Origin: Parvimonas micra | Lineage (GTDB): Bacteria; Bacillota; Clostridia; Tissierellales; Peptoniphilaceae | Reading direction: 5' to 3' | Assembly: GCF_021300775.1 (NCBI RefSeq) | Contig: NZ_JAJTJP010000002.1 | Location: 124,001 to 188,000 of the forward strand | Length of the DNA: 64,000 bases | Shown here: piece by piece, positions 8,723 to 15,912 of the stretch | Position numbering within the stretch: the first letter of the stretch is position 1 | Layout of the letters: every line of letters starts with the position of its first letter | Program-made: the position numbers and the translations under genes | Notes under the pieces: generated by a model | What the model was told of the DNA's origin: nothing | Seen by the model: only the letters and a program-made list of their open reading frames with translations | Databases searched by the model: none

Positions 8723-9583
8723 ATGAAAAAAGTAAATAAATTATTAATGGCATTAGCTTTATGCTCAATTTCACTTGTAGCAGTTGGTTGCTCATCAAAA
8801 GGTGATAACAATAACAACAACAATAATAATACTGAAAAGAAAGAAGATACTATAAAAAAAGCTGATATTTCATTAGAAGAGCTAAGAGATAAATTTATTG
8901 AGGCATCAAAAACAATTAAAAACCTTAAATTAAAACTTAATAACAAATCAACTAGCGATATTTTCGGCAAAGGTATAACTATTAACATAGAAACTGAAAT
9001 AACATCAAGTTCTAATCCACTTCTAATTAAATTAGAAGGTAAAACTATAATGGGGGAAAATTCATCTGACTATAAAATGTATTTTTCAGAGAATGAAATG
9101 TACTTTTACTCATCTATGACTAAAGAATGGGCAAAAGTTCCTAATGGTAAATTCAAAGAAGTTTTTGAAAAACAAAAAGATATTGGAAATTTAGAAGTTA
9201 TACCAGAATTATTTAAAATAATAGAAAAGGATTCGGTAATAACTGAAGAGGGTTCAAATTATATAATAAGCTATAAAGGAAATGATGAAACAGCTAAACA
9301 AGCTCTTCTTAAACTTTCACTTTCGTCACAACCAACTTTAGAAAGTACATTTAAAAATATGGATATTGAAAAATATGAGATAAAATATGTAATAGATAAA
9401 AATACTTTTTATCCAGTGGAATTTCAAACAAATATTAAAGGTATTATAAAACATGATAAACAAGGTAATATTTCATTTGATGCAGAATCAAAAACAACTT
9501 TCTCTGATATAAATCAAGTTAAAGAATTTTCAATACCTGAAGAAGCAAAAAATGCAAAAGAAATGAACCTAAATGGAAAATAA
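8723..9583 (+). CDS. Lipoprotein, paralogue 4 of 4 (DUF6612-like)
   Basis: TAGGAGG before the ATG; lipobox VAVGC (Cys at about residue 23), then a run of eight Asn residues encoded by an AAT/AAC tract that works as a flexible linker. The mature domain aligns by eye with the other three (EWAKVPNGKFKEVFEKQK, VIDKNTFYPVEF, INQVKEFSIPEEAKNAKE) but is the second most divergent. Same promoter cassette as paralogues 2 and 3. Function unknown. Confidence 0.8.
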   Translation: MKKVNKLLMALALCSISLVAVGCSSKGDNNNNNNNNTEKKEDTIKKADISLEELRDKFIEASKTIKNLKLKLNNKSTSDIFGKGITINIETEITSSSNPLLIKLEGKTIMGENSSDYKMYFSENEMYFYSSMTKEWAKVPNGKFKEVFEKQKDIGNLEVIPELFKIIEKDSVITEEGSNYIISYKGNDETAKQALLKLSLSSQPTLESTFKNMDIEKYEIKYVIDKNTFYPVEFQTNIKGIIKHDKQGNISFDAESKTTFSDINQVKEFSIPEEAKNAKEMNLNGK

Positions 9584-9587
9584 AAAT

Positions 9588-9618
9588 AAAAAGCAGACAA
9601 TTAAGTCTGCTTTTTATT
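9588..9618 (+). terminator. Bidirectional terminator between lipoprotein 4 and the ABC-2 permease gene
   Basis: AAAAAGCAGAC / GTCTGCTTTTT stem, 6-nt loop, T-rich on both strands; it lies between two convergent genes. Confidence 0.85.
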
Positions 9619-9627
9619 TTTGTTATA

Positions 9628-10365
9628 TTATTTAATTTCTTGTTTTTTGAAAATTAAAACAGTTAGTCCAGAACAAACTACAGTCCAAACAATCATTGAA
9701 ATAATAAAAGTTGTTACTGTTTTGGATGAAGCTCCGCTTACTGTGATTGTTGATATAAAATTAGGGAAATATATTTTGATATTTTTAATTTTTAACAATA
9801 CTTCAAGTAAGTTAATCACAATTTCACTTAGCATTATAAAGATAATTGAAATAGCCATAGAAATACCAGAACTTTTAAATGTAAAACTAATTAAGTTAAA
9901 TAGTGATGAGAAAGCACATACCGCAACAAAACTAATTGCTGTAAGTTTTATAAGCTCTGCGAATTCTTTACCTTTTATTGAAGTATTAGTTAGTAATATA
10001 ATAGATACAATACCTGCAAGTACACTTAAAGTAATAAAAATAAAAGATAAAATATAGCTCCAAATTAATTTTGAAAGAACTATCTCATGTCTATGAATCC
10101 CTTTAGATGCAATGTTTTTAATAGTGCCTGTTTTAAAGTCAGTTCCTACAAATAAACATATAATTATAGCCAATAGAAAAGTTACTGGAGAAGTAATGCT
10201 TCTGTATGCATCAAAAGGTAAACTTTTTGAGCCACCCAAATATTTCATACCGTTTTTTAATACAATTATGCCGATTGTATTCATAGCTATTGCTATTAAA
10301 GTACAAATCCACCAATATTTTGATTTTTGTAATTTAAATTTATCATAACTTAAAACTCTATTCAT
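9628..10365 (-). CDS. ABC-2 type transporter permease
   Basis: 245-aa membrane protein with about six hydrophobic spans: near residue 20 (WWICTLIAIAMNTIGIIVL), about 57-70, 105-130, 145-165, 170-192 and 215-235. The N-terminal amphipathic stretch and GTDFKTGTIKNIASKGIHR (the usual cytoplasmic loop of ABC-2 permeases) support the family. Its ATG overlaps the end of the ATPase gene by 8 nt, so the two form one exporter. Substrate unknown; this small BcrA/BcrB- or lantibiotic-immunity-like arrangement often exports peptides or drugs. Confidence 0.85.
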   Translation of the reverse strand: MNRVLSYDKFKLQKSKYWWICTLIAIAMNTIGIIVLKNGMKYLGGSKSLPFDAYRSITSPVTFLLAIIICLFVGTDFKTGTIKNIASKGIHRHEIVLSKLIWSYILSFIFITLSVLAGIVSIILLTNTSIKGKEFAELIKLTAISFVAVCAFSSLFNLISFTFKSSGISMAISIIFIMLSEIVINLLEVLLKIKNIKIYFPNFISTITVSGASSKTVTTFIISMIVWTVVCSGLTVLIFKKQEIK

Positions 10366-11269
10366 GTTTACCTCCTATCAATTCCAAGAAATAATCTTCT
10401 AAATCTACATTTTTTGAACCATAAGAAGTTGGAATAACTCCTTTTGCAGTAAGTTGTTTTAGAATTTCATTGGAATTTTCTTCGCTGGAGATTGTAAATA
10501 CATATTTTTCATTATTTAATGTAAATTTTATATTAGCTTCTGTGAAAAATTCATTTGCAGCTAATACATCTTCTTCTCTAACTTTGATTTCAAAACCATC
10601 TTCAGTTTTTTCGTCAAGTTCTTTAGCAGTAAATTCTTTTATTAATCTACCTTTATCAATAACTCCATATCTAGTAGCTAATTTATGTAGCTCTCCTAAG
10701 ATATGACTTGAAACTAAAACTGTAATATTCTTTTCTTTATTTAATTTTAAAATTAGATTTCTAACATCTCTAATACCTTCTGGATCTAAACCATTTGTTG
10801 GTTCGTCAAGAACTAAAAATTCTGGATTTCCAACAAGTGCAAGAGCAATTGAAAGTCTTTGTTTCATACCAAGTGAAAAATCTTTTGCTTTTTTTCTACC
10901 AGTTGATTCAAGACCAACAGTTCTAAGTAAATCTTCAATTTCTTCATTACTTAGTTTAACCCCAATAACTTTTGACTGTGCTATTATATTATCTTTTGCA
11001 GACATTTTTGGGAAAAATGCAGGATTTTCTATAATACAACCAGTTTTATCTCTTCCTTCAAATATATTTGATGAACCAAAAAGTTCTATTTCACCAGAAT
11101 TTTGTTCACAAAGACCTAATAAAATTCTAATAAGAGTTGTTTTACCAGCACCATTTCTTCCGATAAAACCATAGATATCACCAAGTTCGATATTCATATC
11201 AACCCTATCTACAGCATTTGTTTGACCAAAAGTTTTGGTAAGGCCTCTTATTTTTAAAACATTATCCAT
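10358..11269 (-). CDS. ABC transporter ATP-binding protein (BcrA/immunity type)
   Basis: 303 aa with a standard nucleotide-binding domain: Walker A GRNGAGKTT (about residue 38), signature FSLGMKQRLSIALAL (about 131), Walker B LVLDEPTNGLDPEG (about 152), and SSHIL switch His (about 188). The C-terminal about 90 residues form the accessory domain typical of ABC-2 exporters. It precedes and overlaps its permease. Its ribosome site AAGGAGG is the 3' arm of a 12-bp inverted repeat (see 11274-11320), so readthrough transcripts may translate it poorly. Confidence 0.9.
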   Translation of the reverse strand: MDNVLKIRGLTKTFGQTNAVDRVDMNIELGDIYGFIGRNGAGKTTLIRILLGLCEQNSGEIELFGSSNIFEGRDKTGCIIENPAFFPKMSAKDNIIAQSKVIGVKLSNEEIEDLLRTVGLESTGRKKAKDFSLGMKQRLSIALALVGNPEFLVLDEPTNGLDPEGIRDVRNLILKLNKEKNITVLVSSHILGELHKLATRYGVIDKGRLIKEFTAKELDEKTEDGFEIKVREEDVLAANEFFTEANIKFTLNNEKYVFTISSEENSNEILKQLTAKGVIPTSYGSKNVDLEDYFLELIGGKHE

Positions 11270-11273
11270 TAAA

Positions 11274-11320
11274 AAACCTCCTTATTTAAAGCTAGTCTTA
11301 ATTGTAGCATAAGGAGGTTT
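11274..11320 (-). promoter_or_regulatory. Inverted repeat covering the ABC ATPase ribosome binding site; terminator-like
   Basis: Arms 11274-11285 and 11309-11320 are perfect 12-bp complements (AAACCTCCTTAT / ATAAGGAGGTTT) with a 23-nt loop. Read on the minus strand the 3' arm is the SD itself and is followed by a run of T, so in RNA coming from brnQ it can both terminate and hide the SD. Confidence 0.6.
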
Positions 11321-11329
11321 AAAAATCAA
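11301..11329 (-). promoter_or_regulatory. Promoter of the ABC-2 exporter pair
   Basis: On the minus strand: TTGATT (11324-11329), 17-bp spacer, TACAAT (11301-11306). The 5' arm of the SD-hiding repeat falls in the spacer, so RNA starting here lacks it. Confidence 0.6.
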
Positions 11330-11331
11330 TA

Positions 11332-12675
11332 TTATTCGTCGAAAGCAGCACTTCCTGCTGAAACTTTTCCTTCAACTAATTTAGAAGCCATTCCTACTAA
11401 CCAAGTTAATACCATTGGTAATACCCAACCAAGACTTAAGCTAAAGAAAGGAAGACTTGAAACTAATTCTGTTACAAAAGGAATATTTAGTTTTACAGAT
11501 AGTAATGCTTCAACAACTGATATGAAAGTTACTGTGTAACATACTAATCTATAAGTAAATTTGTTGTATCCAAAATATTTTTCTGTAAGTCCAAGTAATA
11601 TTAAAACTATTGAAACTGGATATATAGCTACTAAAACTGGAACTGAAACTTTTAATATTGTGTTTAGTCCAAAGTTTGCAACTAAGAATGAAAGGAAAGT
11701 CCAAAATACTATCCATTTATGGTATGAAACTTTTTCTTTAGTCATAGTTTCAAAGAATTTACTTATACTAGTTATAAGACCTATACAAGTTGTTAAACAA
11801 GCAAGAGTGAATATACTAGCAAGTAAAACTATACCAAATTTTCCAAATACATATTGTGAAACAGTTGTTAATATTTCAGCACCGTTTTTAACATCTCCAG
11901 TTAATCCTGAAGTAGTCATTCCTATATATGCAAGCATTGCATATATAACAAATAAGAAAGATCCAGCAACTAAACCAACTCTTACTGTATATCCTATAAC
12001 TTTTTCTTCATCTTCAACTTTGAAAGATTTAACAGCAAGTGATATTACAAGACCAAAGTTTAAAGCTGCTATTGTATCCATTGTGTTATAACCTTCTAAG
12101 AAACCTTTAACAGTTGAAGAAGTTGCATAATCGCCAACAGGGCTTGTTACAGCATTTGGATTTTTAAATAGAACACCTACAAACATTACAGTTATTAAAA
12201 CTAAAAGAGCAGGAGTTAAAAATTTACCCATTCTTGTAACTAATTTATTTGGTTTTAAACAAACTAAATAAGCAACTAAGAAAAATACAAAAGTGTAAAC
12301 AAGTCTTGAAAGACTTAATGATACATTTTCTGGTAAAAATGGAGCAACTGCCATTTCAAAAGGAAGACTTCCAGCTCTTGGTATTCCAAGTCCAGGTCCT
12401 ATTGCCATATATATCATTGTTGTAAAAACTATTGCAAAATATTTATCTACTTTACTAGCTAAGTTAGAAAGACCTTTTGTCTTTGCTACAGCTACTACAC
12501 CTAAGATTGGGAAAACTACTGCAGTTATACCAAATGCAAGTAAACTTTGGAAAGTTGCTCCACCAGCTTGTTTTCCTAATAGTGGAGGGAATATTAAGTT
12601 TCCAGCTCCGAAAAATAAACCAAATAGCATTATTGCTACGCTAAAAAATTGTTCTTTTGTTAAATTGTTTTTCAT
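11332..12675 (-). CDS. brnQ: Branched-chain amino acid carrier BrnQ (LIVCS family)
   Basis: 447-aa polytopic protein with about 12 hydrophobic spans and the family N-terminus (LFFGAGNLIFPPLLGK, about residues 19-34). It imports Leu, Ile and Val with Na+ or H+. AGGAGG lies 8 nt before the ATG. A T-box leader with a likely Ile specifier lies upstream, which agrees with the transporter's substrate. The stop codon region holds the promoter of the downstream ABC gene. Confidence 0.93.
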   Translation of the reverse strand: MKNNLTKEQFFSVAIMLFGLFFGAGNLIFPPLLGKQAGGATFQSLLAFGITAVVFPILGVVAVAKTKGLSNLASKVDKYFAIVFTTMIYMAIGPGLGIPRAGSLPFEMAVAPFLPENVSLSLSRLVYTFVFFLVAYLVCLKPNKLVTRMGKFLTPALLVLITVMFVGVLFKNPNAVTSPVGDYATSSTVKGFLEGYNTMDTIAALNFGLVISLAVKSFKVEDEEKVIGYTVRVGLVAGSFLFVIYAMLAYIGMTTSGLTGDVKNGAEILTTVSQYVFGKFGIVLLASIFTLACLTTCIGLITSISKFFETMTKEKVSYHKWIVFWTFLSFLVANFGLNTILKVSVPVLVAIYPVSIVLILLGLTEKYFGYNKFTYRLVCYTVTFISVVEALLSVKLNIPFVTELVSSLPFFSLSLGWVLPMVLTWLVGMASKLVEGKVSAGSAAFDE

Positions 12676-12755
12676 ACAAACCTCCTAAAATTTTTCTTTG
12701 ACTTTTTGTTTAAATATTCCCATTATGTAAATGATGGTTAGCTATTTTTTAAAAT

Positions 12756-13009
12756 AAAAAAGTCCTTTGTCAAATAGACAAAGGACGAAATAACTTCCGC
12801 GGTACCACCTTAATTTTTCAAAAAATGAAACACTCAAACATCTAACAATGTAGGGTTTTGTTAACGCAAACCACTGCGGGATTCCTTACTTTGTTCACGA
12901 ATCCTTTAAAAAAGATGATTTTCAAAAATTTTCCGTATTAGTTCTCACCAAACACTAACTCTCTGAAACTTTCAATTTTCTACTCGTTCTTTCAAATTTA
13001 TTATTCATA
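12756..13009 (-). ncRNA. T-box leader (riboswitch) of brnQ
   Basis: Read on the minus strand: a Stem I with the AGAGAG bulge motif and GGTGAGAACTAA distal loop, a later stem II/III region, the conserved antiterminator T-box AGGTGGTACCGCG (12798-12810) and an intrinsic terminator GTCCTTTGTC / GACAAAGGAC (12762-12786) with six T. The likely specifier codon is ATC (Ile) at 12917-12919, followed by A as expected. Uncharged tRNA-Ile should stabilise the antiterminator and turn on brnQ. The class is firm; the specifier assignment is by eye. Confidence 0.93.
12762..12786 (-). terminator. T-box terminator of brnQ
   Basis: 10-bp perfect stem, 5-nt loop, followed on the minus strand by TTTTTT; mutually exclusive with the AGGTGGTACCGCG antiterminator. 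Confidence 0.9.
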
Positions 13010-13015
13010 GGTGAT

Positions 13016-13044
13016 ATTTTATCACTAAAAAAAATAATTGTCAA
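13016..13044 (-). promoter_or_regulatory. Promoter of the T-box/brnQ transcript
   Basis: On the minus strand TTGACA (13039-13044), 17-bp spacer, TAAAAT (13016-13021); near consensus. Confidence 0.8.
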
Positions 13045-13133
13045 TACTTTTTTTAAATTTTTTATAAAAAATTTTAAAATAATGAACTACAAAAATATTT
13101 GTTTCAATTTTAAGTTAAAAATATGTATTTTTA

Positions 13134-13162
13134 TTGCTTTTATTCATAATAAGTGATAGAAT
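13134..13162 (+). promoter_or_regulatory. Promoter of the Crp/Fnr-family regulator gene
   Basis: TTGCTT, 17-bp spacer, TAGAAT, about 31 nt before the ATG. Confidence 0.6.
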
Positions 13163-13193
13163 TAAATTTACAAAATAGCATTCGGAGGTTTAA

Positions 13194-13880
13194 ATGAAAA
13201 CAAAAGATATTAGTTTAGAAACTTTGAAAATTTTTTCTGATTTATCCATTGAAGACATTGATGAATTCAGAAATGAATTGAAAATTATGAAGTACAAAAA
13301 GAATACATTTTTATTTAAACCCGGAGATAAAGCTGATGTTATGTATATAATCGCAACAGGTAAAATAAAAGTTTTTACAATTAGTAGTTCTGGAATTGAA
13401 CAAATGCTTTATATATATCAAAAGGATGATTTCATTGGAGGACTTAATCTGATAAAGAGAACAGGTTATATCTACTATGGACAAGCTATTGAAGATACTA
13501 TGGTAATATCTCTTTCAAGAGAATGTTTTGATAAAATGATTAACAAATACCCTAAAGTTACAATAAAAATATTAGAAGAATCATTTTTAAGAATTCGTCA
13601 TGCAGAAGACTTAGTAACAAGATTAATAGAAAATAGTGCAGATGTAAAAGTTGCATCACTTCTTTTAAGTTTAGCTAGAAATTTTGGAGTTAAAAAAATA
13701 AACGGAATTTTATTAGAATTAAATATAAGCCGTGAAAATATGGGCTCATTTGCAGGACTTACAAGAGAAACTGTAACTCGTAAACTTGCAGAACTAAATG
13801 CAAAAGGGGTTATAGAGTTAATAGAAACGAAAAAGATATTAATAAAAGACGTTGATTATTTAAAGAATATTATAGGATAG
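13194..13880 (+). CDS. Crp/Fnr-family transcriptional regulator
   Basis: 228 aa. The N-terminal cyclic-nucleotide-binding-like beta roll (about residues 15-130, with FLFKPGDKADVMYIIATGKI) is followed by a dimer helix and a Crp-type winged helix (ISRENMGSFAGLTRETVTRK, about 180-200). Only one Cys is visible, so it has no Fnr-type Fe-S cluster and the effector is unknown. AGGAGG-like site CGGAGG precedes the ATG. It lies in the same direction as modA-moa but has its own promoter and terminator; control of that operon is a guess based on position. Confidence 0.88.
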   Translation: MKTKDISLETLKIFSDLSIEDIDEFRNELKIMKYKKNTFLFKPGDKADVMYIIATGKIKVFTISSSGIEQMLYIYQKDDFIGGLNLIKRTGYIYYGQAIEDTMVISLSRECFDKMINKYPKVTIKILEESFLRIRHAEDLVTRLIENSADVKVASLLLSLARNFGVKKINGILLELNISRENMGSFAGLTRETVTRKLAELNAKGVIELIETKKILIKDVDYLKNIIG

Positions 13881-13907
13881 AGATAATGAAAATTATCTCT
13901 TTTTTTG
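13879..13907 (+). terminator. Terminator of the Crp/Fnr gene
   Basis: AGAGATAAT / ATTATCTCT stem, GAAA loop, seven T; it begins in the stop codon. Confidence 0.85.
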
Positions 13908-13932
13908 TGGCAAACTTAAAATAAATTATTTC

Positions 13933-14070
13933 ATAAAACAAAATAATTCACGTCATAGCACTTTGCAAAGAAAATCCCCCAACACGTCATCTCGACCGTA
14001 GTGAAACGGAGTGGAGAGATCTCAACTATTGCTTGCTAGCAAGCAATAGTATTTCTGAAAGAAATAAAAA
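13933..14070 (+). repeat. Interspersed intergenic repeat, copy 1
   Basis: Shares with copies at 23720 and 52940 a head (ATAAAnCAAAATAnTT, ACGTCA, AAAGAAAA), a GTCATCTnGAnC / GTGAAACG-type middle, and a tail AGATCTCAACTATTGC - hairpin - GCAATAG, TATTTCTGAAAGAAATA, A-run. Here the tail hairpin is a perfect 24-nt palindrome centred near 14039. No coding frame. Confidence 0.75.
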
Positions 14071-14283
14071 TTTCCATGTTTTACGATACATTTACTTACC
14101 CTTGAGAACAAGCAAAGTTAGGGATAGATTAACTATTTTCTAAATGACGTATAATGGAATAATCGTTGTTTAATAGCTAGACGTTAAAAGTAAATATAAA
14201 TCAAACTATATAAATTTATTCTAATAATATTTTAAATTAATCATAAATGGTTATTTTTACAAATATCGTTCGACTATTTTAGA
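14071..14283. other. Intergenic stretch between repeat copy 1 and the modA control region
   Basis: No gene seen. 14100-14150 reads, in reverse complement, like the ACGTCAT...CTAACTTTG segment of repeat copy 3, so copy 1 may carry a second, inverted half ending at ATGACGT (about 14143-14149). The rest is AT-rich with no recognisable signal. Confidence 0.5.
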
Positions 14284-14305
14284 AATAACTTAACTATAGT
14301 TATTG
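14284..14305. promoter_or_regulatory. Palindromic site just upstream of the modA -35
   Basis: AATAACT ... AGTTATT arms enclose a nested perfect 12-bp palindrome, TAACTATAGTTA (14291-14302), that abuts the -35. The position suits an activator or repressor; no family match recognised. Confidence 0.45.
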
Positions 14306-14331
14306 ACTTATTCTCGCTTCAATGGTAAAAT
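14303..14331 (+). promoter_or_regulatory. Promoter of modABC-moaAC-MOSC
   Basis: TTGACT, 17-bp spacer, TAAAAT; near consensus. The start site is expected about 14338. Confidence 0.75.
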
Positions 14332-14332
14332 T

Positions 14333-14356
14333 TATTTGACTTACATATGTCAAATA
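14333..14356. promoter_or_regulatory. Operator-like inverted repeat over the modA transcription start
   Basis: TATTTGAC - 8 nt - GTCAAATA, perfect 8-bp arms immediately after the -10, a classic repressor position. Confidence 0.55.
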
Positions 14357-14374
14357 TATTTTAAGGAGTATGTT

Positions 14375-15202
14375 ATGAAAAAATTTTTAAGAGTTTTTTT
14401 AGTTTTAACTATGATTCTTGGTTTTACTGCATGTTCTTCTAAACAAGCAGAAAATAAAGAAAACAAAGAAACAAAAGTTGAAAAGACAGAAAAGAAGAAG
14501 TTAAATGTTTATTGTGCAGCTTCAATGACTGAAACTATGCAAGAAATCAAAAAAGTTTATGAAGAAAAACATAAGGATATTGAATTAGTTTATACTTTTG
14601 ATTCTTCAGGAACTTTAAAAAAACAAATTGAACAAGGTTCAGATGTAGATATTTTTATCTCTGCAGCTTCTAAACAAATGAATGCTTTGGATAAGTCAAA
14701 GACTCCAGATGCAAAAGTTGTTATTGACGAATCAAGTAGATTTAACCTTTTAGAAAATAAGGTCGTTCTTGCTGTTATTAAGGGAAATTCTTCAGGACTT
14801 AAAGATTTCACAGATTTAACTAAAGCTGAAATTTCAAAAATAGCTCTTGGTAATTCTGATGTTCCTGTTGGTCAATATTCAGAAGAGCTTTTGAAAAACT
14901 TAAAAATTTGGGATGAAATTCAAAGTAAAGTTACTTTTGGAAGTAATGTTAAGGAAGTTACAACTTGGATTAAGGAAGGAGTTGCAAATTGTGGTATAAT
15001 ATATGCAACTGACGCTTATTCAGCTGGTCTTGAAGTTGTTGCTACTGCAAAAGAAGGAATGATTAAGACTCCTGTTTTATATCCGGCAGCAGTTTTGAAA
15101 AATTCTAAAAATCCAAATGAAGCTAAAGAATTTTTAGAATTCTTAAAAGGTGATGAATGTAAAGCAATTTTTGAAAAAGTTGGCTTTACAAGAGCAAAAT
15201 AA
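14375..15202 (+). CDS. modA: Molybdate ABC transporter substrate-binding lipoprotein
   Basis: ATG at 14375 chosen over an earlier in-frame start because AGGAG (14364-14368) is spaced 6 nt from it and it begins a proper signal peptide, with lipobox FTAC at about residue 22. The mature part has the ModA pattern: LNVYCAASMTETMQEI at the N-terminus, FDSSGTLKKQIEQG, VDIFISAASKQMN and a later YPAAVLKNSKNPNEAKEF. It captures molybdate (possibly tungstate) outside the membrane for ModBC. First gene of a unit that runs through the MOSC gene. Confidence 0.93.
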   Translation: MKKFLRVFLVLTMILGFTACSSKQAENKENKETKVEKTEKKKLNVYCAASMTETMQEIKKVYEEKHKDIELVYTFDSSGTLKKQIEQGSDVDIFISAASKQMNALDKSKTPDAKVVIDESSRFNLLENKVVLAVIKGNSSGLKDFTDLTKAEISKIALGNSDVPVGQYSEELLKNLKIWDEIQSKVTFGSNVKEVTTWIKEGVANCGIIYATDAYSAGLEVVATAKEGMIKTPVLYPAAVLKNSKNPNEAKEFLEFLKGDECKAIFEKVGFTRAK

Positions 15203-15235
15203 TTAACTAAAATGTAGTATGAAAGGGAAGTGTTT

Positions 15236-15898
15236 ATGGAGCTTTTTCCTCTTTTAAATTCGCTAAGAATTGCATTGATTTCATCAATTATAACTTTTTT
15301 TGTAGGGATATTCTTAGCATATTATATTTCAAAACTTAATAGATTTATAAGGGGAATTTTGGATGTTATTTTAACACTTCCTTTAGTATTACCACCAACA
15401 GTTATCGGTTTTTTCATTTTAAGATTATTATCTCCTAGAAGTGCAATAGGAGGTTTTTTCTTTGAAAAGTTTTCAATTAGACTTGTTATGACTTGGTATT
15501 CTGCAATTTTTGCAACTGTTATTGTAACTTTTCCTCTTATGTATAGAATTGCTAGAAGTTCATTTCAAAATTTTGATATGAATTTAAAATATGTTGCTCA
15601 AACTCTTGGAAAAAGTAATACTTGGATTTTCTGGAGAATTATTTTACCTAATTGTAAACAGGGTATTTTAGCAGGACTTGTTTTAAGTTTTGCTAGAGCG
15701 CTTGGTGAGTATGGTGCAACAAGTATGGTTTCTGGATACACTCCAAATGATACTGCTACAATTTCAACAACAGTTTATCAGCTTTGGAGAACGGGAAATG
15801 ATGCTCTAGCATATAAATGGGTGCTTGTAAATATTGTGATTTCATTTACAGTCCTTATCATTATAAATATGTTAGAAAATAAAGCAGTTAAGGAATAA
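15236..15898 (+). CDS. modB: Molybdate ABC transporter permease
   Basis: ATG at 15236 preferred to GTG at 15230 because AAGGGA at 15223-15228 is 7 nt from it. 220 aa with five or six membrane spans; the cytoplasmic coupling loop has the EAA-type motif (VAQTLGKSNTWIFWRIILP, then ARALGEYGATSMVSG). Functions with ModA and ModC. Confidence 0.92.
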   Translation: MELFPLLNSLRIALISSIITFFVGIFLAYYISKLNRFIRGILDVILTLPLVLPPTVIGFFILRLLSPRSAIGGFFFEKFSIRLVMTWYSAIFATVIVTFPLMYRIARSSFQNFDMNLKYVAQTLGKSNTWIFWRIILPNCKQGILAGLVLSFARALGEYGATSMVSGYTPNDTATISTTVYQLWRTGNDALAYKWVLVNIVISFTVLIIINMLENKAVKE

Positions 15899-15912
15899 TA
15901 TTGGAGCAATTT

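Noticed and set aside
8805-8832. AAT/AAC tract in lipoprotein 4 as a phase-variation repeat
   Set aside because: The tract is made of whole codons of mixed AAT and AAC, so slippage would change Asn count without shifting frame.
9620-10057. Long open frame on the plus strand opposite the ABC-2 permease
   Set aside because: It has no ribosome site and is the complement of a clear membrane-protein gene; the composition is that of an antisense shadow.
13933-14070. CRISPR-like repeat
   Set aside because: The repeat family is dispersed over tens of kb in three copies with variable inner parts, not an array with regular spacers.
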